The notes beneath the pieces are model-generated. The model was given only the letters and a program-made list of their open reading frames with translations, had not been told where the DNA came from and made no database searches. A DNA stretch of 64,000 nucleotides, taken from NCBI GenBank assembly GCA_943735955.1, contig OX030958.1, forward strand, positions 277,501 to 341,500, read 5' to 3'. The stretch comes from Piscicola geometra (lineage: Eukaryota > Annelida > Clitellata > Hirudinida > Piscicolidae). The position numbers and the translations under genes are program-made. Below are positions 57,865 through 64,000 of this stretch, piece after piece (the stretch's first letter is position 1; each line of letters begins with the position of its first letter).

Positions 57865-59990
57865 ATGAACGAATTTATCGATCTACTCTTTCTGTATCCT
57901 GTTTGAATGAATAGCAAAATTATTTCTCTTCTTATCGTACTCTCCTTTTTAATAAACACTCTTCGTTTTTAAGAAATTCTATTATCTCTTCCTCCAGTTC
58001 TAAAAATAGGGGGTCTTCTTTATCTCAACTTTTGCATAAAAACTCTCCTCCTCCATCTTTCTCTCCTGATGACTATCTTGAATTTCTAACTAATAAAATA
58101 TCTAATATTAGATCTTCGTCTAATAATAGGCCTACACCATCTTTTACTGAGTTTACTTCTGAATCATTATCATCCTTTTCTCCTGTCACATTGGACCTAC
58201 TTACAAATATAATTAATTCTATGTCTCCCACTTCTTGTTCTCTAGATCTTATTCCTACAACCCTTTTTAAAGAACTCTCATTTTTATTCTATCCTATTGT
58301 TCTGGATTTGGTTAACTTATCTTTGTCTACATCTAAATTTCCGTCTGCCCTCAAATCTTCATTTATTATTCCTACAATTAAGAAGCCTTCTCTTGATCCT
58401 GCATCCTTATAAAAATAAATAAATGTCAGTTTTGTATAGCGCCCGGGCACGCAACTGAAGCGCCACTCACACGAGATAAGTCGTGAAACACCGCATCATA
58501 TACACTAGGTATATGATAGCTCACGGTTGGCTGTACAAGGATTTGATCTGGCGACCTTTAAGTTGCAGGTCTAACGACTTACCATCTAAGCCAACCCGCT
58601 CGCCAGTTATAGACCTGTATCTAACCTTTCCTTTCTTTCTAAGGTCCTTGAAAAAGTTATTTCTCAACAATTAATCTTCTATCTAGAAATAAACTCACTT
58701 CTTCCTTCTTCTCAATCTGGTTTCAGAATTGGCCACTCCACTGAAACTGCTTTACTTAAACTCTATAATGACCTTATTTTAACCTCTGATTCTAATGCCT
58801 CTTCTCTTCTTTTATGCCTTGACTTTTCAGCTGCTTTTGACCATACTCTTTTATTAAATGTTTTAGATTCTTCCTTTAATATTTCTGGTTCCTCTCTTAT
58901 CTGGCTTAAATCCTACCTTTCTGTGCGAACTTCCTATGTATCAATTGAATCTTCTCGTTCTTCTTCTGTTTCTTTATCTTATGGTGTTCCACAGGGCTCA
59001 ATCCTTGGTCCCTTACTTTTTATTCTTTATACCTCGGAACTACCTAATATTATTTCGTCATCTTCTTTAAACAGTCAAATTTATGCTGACGACTCCTATA
59101 TTTATACATCTTTCACTGACTCTTCTCTTGACCTTACTGTTAATAAAATAACTTTCTGTCTTCAATCTATAATCTCTTGGGCTTCTTCTATGTTTTTCAA
59201 ACTTAATCCGGACAAATTTGAACTCATATATTTCAATAAAAAATCAAAGTCTTTACTATCTCTTCCTTCTTTAGTTTTGCCTCCCCCCTCTTCACCCTCT
59301 CTAAACCCTTCCTCTTCCATTCGTAGCCTTGGTTTTATTTTTGATTCTAACTTGTCTTTAGCTCCTCAAATTCTATCTGTCTTTAAATCTTGCTACTTCC
59401 ACATTCGTCGTATTAAACAGCTTCTTCCTTTTCTCGATGATCCTACCTTGCAACTTCTTGTATCTTCTCTAGTTCTCTCCAGGATTGATTATTGCAACTC
59501 TCTTTACTATGGTCTCCCTGATACTACTTTAGCTCCTCTAAATAAAACCTTTAATTGTGCTGCTCGTCTTGTTGCTCGTGCTCCTAAGTTTTCTCACATT
59601 TCTCCTTATCTTCGTTTGTTACATTGGTTACCTTTGAGATCTAGAGTGACTTTTAAAATATGTTTAAATATGTTTAAAATTCATAACTGTAATGCTCCAA
59701 TTTACCTTAAAAATCTAATTAAACAACCCCCTAAATCTGGTCTAAGATCATCTACCTTTAACCGTTCTTTTCGTTTTCCAGTTAAACACTCTTTTGCTAA
59801 ACTTTCTTTTTCTTACTGTGGTCCTCTTTTATGGAATTCTTTACCTTCTTCTTTAACTTCAACTAAGTCACTCACAACTTTCCGTCGAGGCCTGAAGACG
59901 TACTTGTTTGGGACGTGATGGCTGAGCGCTTTTGTTCGCTTAGTAAAGGGCGCTATATAAATTATTAGGGATTGATTTATTGATTGATTG
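57865..59990 (+). mobile_element. CR1/L2-like LINE family A, longest copy, split by a SINE
   Basis: Coding blocks: FTSESLSSFSPVTLDLLTN, SFIIPTIKKPSLDPAS, (SINE), YRPVSNLSFLSKVLEKVI, SGFRIGHSTETALLKLYNDL, LLLCLDFSAAFDHTLLL, YGVPQGSILGPLLFILYTS, IYADDSYIYTS (catalytic ADD), RSLGFIFDSNLSLAPQIL, VLSRIDYCNSLYYGLP, LLHWLPLRSRVTFKI, YCGPLLWNSLPSSL, RGLKTYLFGT and stop. The open frame of 331 codons after 58923 is intact. It ends with GGGCGCTATATAAATTATTA and (TTGA)n. The endonuclease is missing at the 5' end. Confidence 0.92.
58414..58606 (-). repeat. tRNA-derived SINE, subfamily A, copy 2
   Basis: Nearly identical to 57655-57848 and in the same orientation. It is inserted into the LINE between LDPAS and YRPVS; the undisturbed LINE sequence at 46866-46900 shows the empty site. 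TTAT flanks it. Two near-identical copies 570 bp apart suggest recent activity. Confidence 0.9.
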
Positions 59991-60041
59991 ATGACCAGTA
60001 GAAATAAATTGCTTGTTAAATTATTATAAAATTCTAATCAG

Positions 60042-60215
60042 ATCACTGCACCACCGATACCATCAGCATTCTCACCTACCACCAGCATCTTTCTCCATGA
60101 CGTTGAAATGAAAAAGCAGCGGGAGGCATGCGAGCTCCAAGTGGAACGTCTGCAGTCACAACTCGAGGACACCGTTGACTCATTCACGCGACAACACAAT
60201 AGCCTCAACTACAAG
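60042..60215 (+). CDS. Coiled-coil exon 5 (candidate)
   Basis: It ends at a donor AAG/GTTTTT. The clear coding part is HDVEMKKQREACELQVERL, QSQLEDTVDSFTRQHNSLNY. Upstream the frame is open back to an AG at 60041 (ITAPPIPSAFSPTTSIF); another good acceptor, after CACCTACCACCAG near 60087, would give a shorter exon. It is in phase 0 at the donor, as with candidates 2 and 6. Confidence 0.55.
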
Positions 60216-62015
60216 GTTTTTACCGACTTACAGAGGGCTTTTGAAGCCTTCCAACGCCATTGGCTTTCTAAAATACCATCTCTTACAGCTCGCTGAGGTC
60301 CAATTCTAAGTGCGGTGAAACCAAACGGGTTCTAGATGATTGAATTGCACTAACCCATTTACCCAAAAAAATTCTAAACACGAGTTTTATATTTTGACTT
60401 GCAATGTTATAAATGGGTTAATCCAGAATCGATTACATACTTACGATTTTCCGTGTCTTACTTGTTTTTCAAAAGAATGGAAAATCGTATCAAAGACTGG
60501 ATGCATTTTTGGAAAAGAAAATGAATATAAAAATATTATCCATGTAAAATTTTTATAATAAATATTACTATATTATCCTTTCTAGCTATTCAAAAGTTAC
60601 AAAAATAGACTAAAAACGCATGTCTTAAATTTGCTAACAGATCTTTAATGCTAAATATTTAAGTTTATATATTAGTTAGTTCTATCCGGTTTGATTTATT
60701 CAGTCGTAGGCTTATTTACAGACGTGGTTTTGCTTCTCTCAACTTTGAAAAACATTATTTTATTTCAGCTTTCGGCTATTTTGTTATTTTTCACAATTTC
60801 TCACTTTTGATTCTAGCGTTTTTTTCCCTCTGATCATTGTGATTTATCAAGAAACAGGTGAGTACTAAATTTCTAATTTTTTATTAATACAGTTCATGGG
60901 TATAGTAAGGTAAATTTATAATATCGGGCTCTCATGTTTCTTTTTTATAGAACAATATCAACATATCCTATCATGCATACCCTGACGTTAGCACAAAATT
61001 CCCCGATTCTCAATATACTAGTATTAGGTGTCACGACTTTACAGTATATTTTAAAGTTGTTTCATATTATTCATTGAATAAGAAAATTTTTGAAAAATAT
61101 TTTGATATAAGCTTTGTCTAATAATATTTTTAATGAAGCTTTTCAATTAATGAAATAGGATCAATTTTCCCGGTTCTGATAGTGAGAATTGGGGGCATGA
61201 ATACATTATTATGAATATCTTGATAATATAGCTTTGTTCCAATACTATTTTCTTTTTTAGATGGCACCAATTGACCAAAAAAAAGAAACCGAGAGGCTTC
61301 TCACGTTATCGAGAAAACCGAAAACCGAGAAATATACAATGATACAAGCAAATCATGATAGTGTATTAATATAGATTTTTCTACAATACTGGGTTCTTTT
61401 AAAATAATTAAAGTTTTAACGTTAAAAAGTAATTGAATATTAATTAAATTATTTTAAAAAACCATTTCATAAAGTGAAAATAGCTATTTTAGTGAAAAAT
61501 AATAAGTTACAGAGATTTAAATAGCCGTCATTACGGGCGCCATTTTAAAAAGTTGATTTCACATTTCTAATTTACGCAGCAATGCTGCAGCATATAGTAA
61601 CAATTGTGTGAAAAAAGAAGGAAAAAAGAAAACTAAACAAAAATTAAGTTCAGAAATTTTATATTGTTTTTAGATGAGGTCTTATGGCTGTCAGTGTTCA
61701 CTGATAATCTGTAAAACTATTTGCTCAATTAAAAAAGATTAATACAATTATTGTGTTTGAAATTATTTTTTTACTCTATAATACATACATGAGAATACAT
61801 AAAGCAAGTTGTTTTGAAATTGAAAACTAAAATATAGAAAGACACAAAGTCTGTAGTCAAATTTGGATTAACCATATATGGTTATTAGGGTTATTAATTT
61901 CAGCTTTTTGTAAAATAATACTAGTCGACAAATTGGTAAAAAACGTAAATGAAATATGGATAGGTGATTTGTTAATAATTTATGTGCGGAATCTGAAAAT
62001 ATATTCCGTTTTTAC
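60216..62015. other. AT-rich sequence, no gene recognised
   Basis: About 1.8 kb with no coding signal or recognised repeat on either strand. It may be intron of the coiled-coil gene. Confidence 0.4.
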
Positions 62016-62640
62016 TAGAGCTGTTCCACGATTAGAAATTTTAATCGCCGTTAATCGTATTTTAACGTAATACTTTTAGCATATTTGACATTAATATAAT
62101 TAAAAAGATTCCTCACAAATGTAGTAGAACCTTAACCAGATTTTATTTATAAAAGTAATCAAAATTTTAAATTTTAAATAAATGAATCTATAAATGATAC
62201 AAATGCAATTGTCACACATACTTTTTGAGCAAACAAGTTTGTCAACATTAGTTGGATCTAAAAAGGCTGTTTTTTGTTAACAAGCTGAATAGACGTTCAC
62301 ATGGAACTGTAATTGCAGGAGATGACAAATATTTTTTTGCTTGACCCATTGTTTTGAAGCCTCCGAAAGACGGGATCTGTCCATCTCTAGGCTGCAAGCT
62401 CTTTTATTGGATGATGGATCTCTTGACTGCATTCAATTTACCAGTTTCTAGAGTCTATGTCTCACCTTACCACACTGCCTTTCCATTCCAAGGTTGTGAA
62501 CAAGAGTGTCATCGATTTCAGCAGTCTGCTCACTGATTGGGTACTCCATAGGTCAGGCTTTTTCATCAATGTCCTAGTCTCTCTTTTGCCTATCTAAAAC
62601 CGTCTTGAGATAGTGCTGCATAAAAGAAATTAACTTACTC
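62016..62640 (-). mobile_element. hAT remnant (family 5)
   Basis: The right-hand terminus TAGAGCTGTTCCACGATTAG and the ATCGCCGTTAATCG phrase are typical of one group of hAT ends. On the minus strand near 62345-62210 it reads AKKYLSSPAITVPCERLFSL and, after a frameshift, the TNVDKLVCSKS part, the hAT dimerisation domain. The opposite terminus and target duplication were not found. Confidence 0.65.
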
Positions 62641-63224
62641 CAAGTGCTCAACTACTGCTTTTGACACCATGTGCACATCCCAACAAGCAAACACTACCAG
62701 AACACCACCCGAACAACTTGAAATAGGGAGGTTCCATAACTTCTCTGACTAAACAGGCTAGACGATTTTTTATCTGTGGGTTCTGGCTTGAGAACTCAGT
62801 GAGATCATCGAAGTGGTGAATAAGAACTGTTGTTGCCTTTGAAAAAACCGAACATTTTTTTGTTGTAAAAAAATAGTCCACTGGATACCATTCTTTGCTC
62901 AAGGTAGAGAAGAAACTCATTGAATCGGTTCCAGAGTTTGGCTGAGCTCGGGAGCCACCAGCTGACGACAAGTGCATGTCCAACTACACTAGAATTTTTT
63001 CTATAATCGTTTATTTTCATTCTTGTTTGTAAAACCTGATATATCCTTATATCCGTTTCAACCAATTGCAGAACTTTATTCATGCCACTGCTGAAGCCCA
63101 GTGTAGTGTGGGCAGCACAAATATTTTTTCCTAATATTTATAATAGTATGTTATATTGAGTATTATATTAAGTAACCTTATTATCGTGAAATTTGAGTAA
63201 ATTAAATTATCTAATGTTTTCTTT
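62641..63224. other. Unassigned sequence with minus-strand ORF fragments
   Basis: Two overlapping minus-strand ORFs (62648-62983 and 62805-63083) are richer in GC than their surroundings and could be older transposase parts of the adjacent hAT. No motif is recognised. Confidence 0.3.
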
Positions 63225-63400
63225 TTACTTGAAAACGCTGGAGCTTATGCCTAAATTTTCTACTTAGTTTTGGGGGGGGGGTGGTTTCATCAAAAGTACC
63301 AACTTCCAATATTGAAAATTCGTGAAATAACCTAGTGAGCCATATTCCAGGTGGACGTAACGAATTTCAAATTTTTAGATTTTTTAGGCCCTCTTCCTAC
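63225..63400 (+). mobile_element. hAT 3' region fragment
   Basis: It matches 47560-47730, the non-coding 3' part of the ZMYM1-like hAT: CTTGAAAACGCTGG, TGGTTTCATCAAAAGTACCA, GGTGGACGTAACGAATTTC. Only this piece is present. Confidence 0.7.
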
Positions 63401-63671
63401 TGTTTGTTTGACTATAAATTTAGCAAATGCAAATCGAATATTAAATTTTGCTCACTTTTTTATTCAGAAATGAATAGTGAACAGGATTCGATAAACATTT
63501 ATTTTGATTCTTTTATATGCAGTATCTTCACTTTGTGAAACTGAAACAATTGTAAAAATAGTGAAAACTGTTATTTGAAACACATAAATAATGTATTTCA
63601 AACTTTTTTAAAAATTTAAACCTATAATTTAAATATTTTATTAGTCAATTTTCCCCTTTTTTATAAACATT

Positions 63672-63850
63672 TATGATGATGATGATGATGATGATGAGGA
63701 TGATGATGATGATGATAATGATGATTATGATGATAATGATGATGATGATGATAATGATGATGATGATGATAATAATGATTATGATGATGATGAGATGAGG
63801 AGGATGATGATGATGATGATAATGATGATTATGATAATGATGATGATGAA
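63672..63850. repeat. (GAT)n microsatellite
   Basis: GAT repeats with AAT, TAT and GAG interruptions, ending 30 bp before an exon candidate. Confidence 0.97.
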
Positions 63851-63880
63851 TTTATTCACCAAAACAAAATTGATTTGCAG

Positions 63881-63973
63881 TTGCAAGTGAGGCTCAAGGA
63901 GCTGCAGAAAGATGCAATTGACATGAAGTCGCATTTACAGACGATGCAGCAAGAAATTCAAGAACAACTAACG
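63881..63973 (+). CDS. Coiled-coil exon 6 (candidate)
   Basis: The best-supported exon of the series: acceptor TTTGCAG, 31 codons in phase 0, donor ACG/GTAAAG. It reads LQVRLKELQKDAIDMKSHL, QTMQQEIQEQLT, a clean coiled coil. The gene continues beyond the window. Confidence 0.75.
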
Positions 63974-64000
63974 GTAAAGTTGATTTTAAAAAGCTATATT

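Overview
This is a repeat-rich window from an invertebrate animal (metazoan) nuclear genome that contains a block of Rickettsia-derived DNA. The evidence for an animal is degraded eukaryotic 18S rRNA, non-LTR retrotransposons, hAT and pogo-like DNA transposons, tRNA-derived SINEs, short TTAGGG-type tracts, an RNase P protein gene (POP7/RPP20) and exons with GT/AG borders. The phylum cannot be fixed from the sequence alone.

Layout. 1-4860: degenerate ribosomal DNA on the minus strand. Fragments of 18S (the 5' end and a piece near position 1100) sit in spacer and ETS-like sequence, and the central 18S piece runs straight into a 9-bp satellite. 4861-19609: about 14.7 kb of that satellite, unit GTCTTCAYC. 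It is open in several frames and gives very long but meaningless ORFs. 19610-22553: a Rickettsia-like island holding the 3' end of rph, a palindromic element, two related small unknown genes, an exported unknown protein, a split ORF and a broken metK. 22556 onward: host DNA dominated by transposons.

The host part is a record of nested insertions. A LINE at 27243-31120 is split by a hAT element with an 8-bp target duplication, and that hAT is itself split by another LINE. Four further hAT-like elements also have 8-bp duplications or near-duplications. MITEs, a pogo-like remnant, a 31-bp minisatellite and several microsatellites fill the rest. The SINEs carry a 3' tail shared with a LINE in the same window, which points to the LINE that mobilises them.

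Host genes are few. POP7 (37652-38146, minus) is a complete intronless ORF. At least six short exon-like segments between 48 kb and the right edge, all on the plus strand and all coding for coiled coil, look like one large gene whose introns are full of transposons; the protein was not identified. A possible first exon of another gene lies at 23483-23783. The main open question is whether the Rickettsia block is a real transfer into the chromosome or an assembly join.
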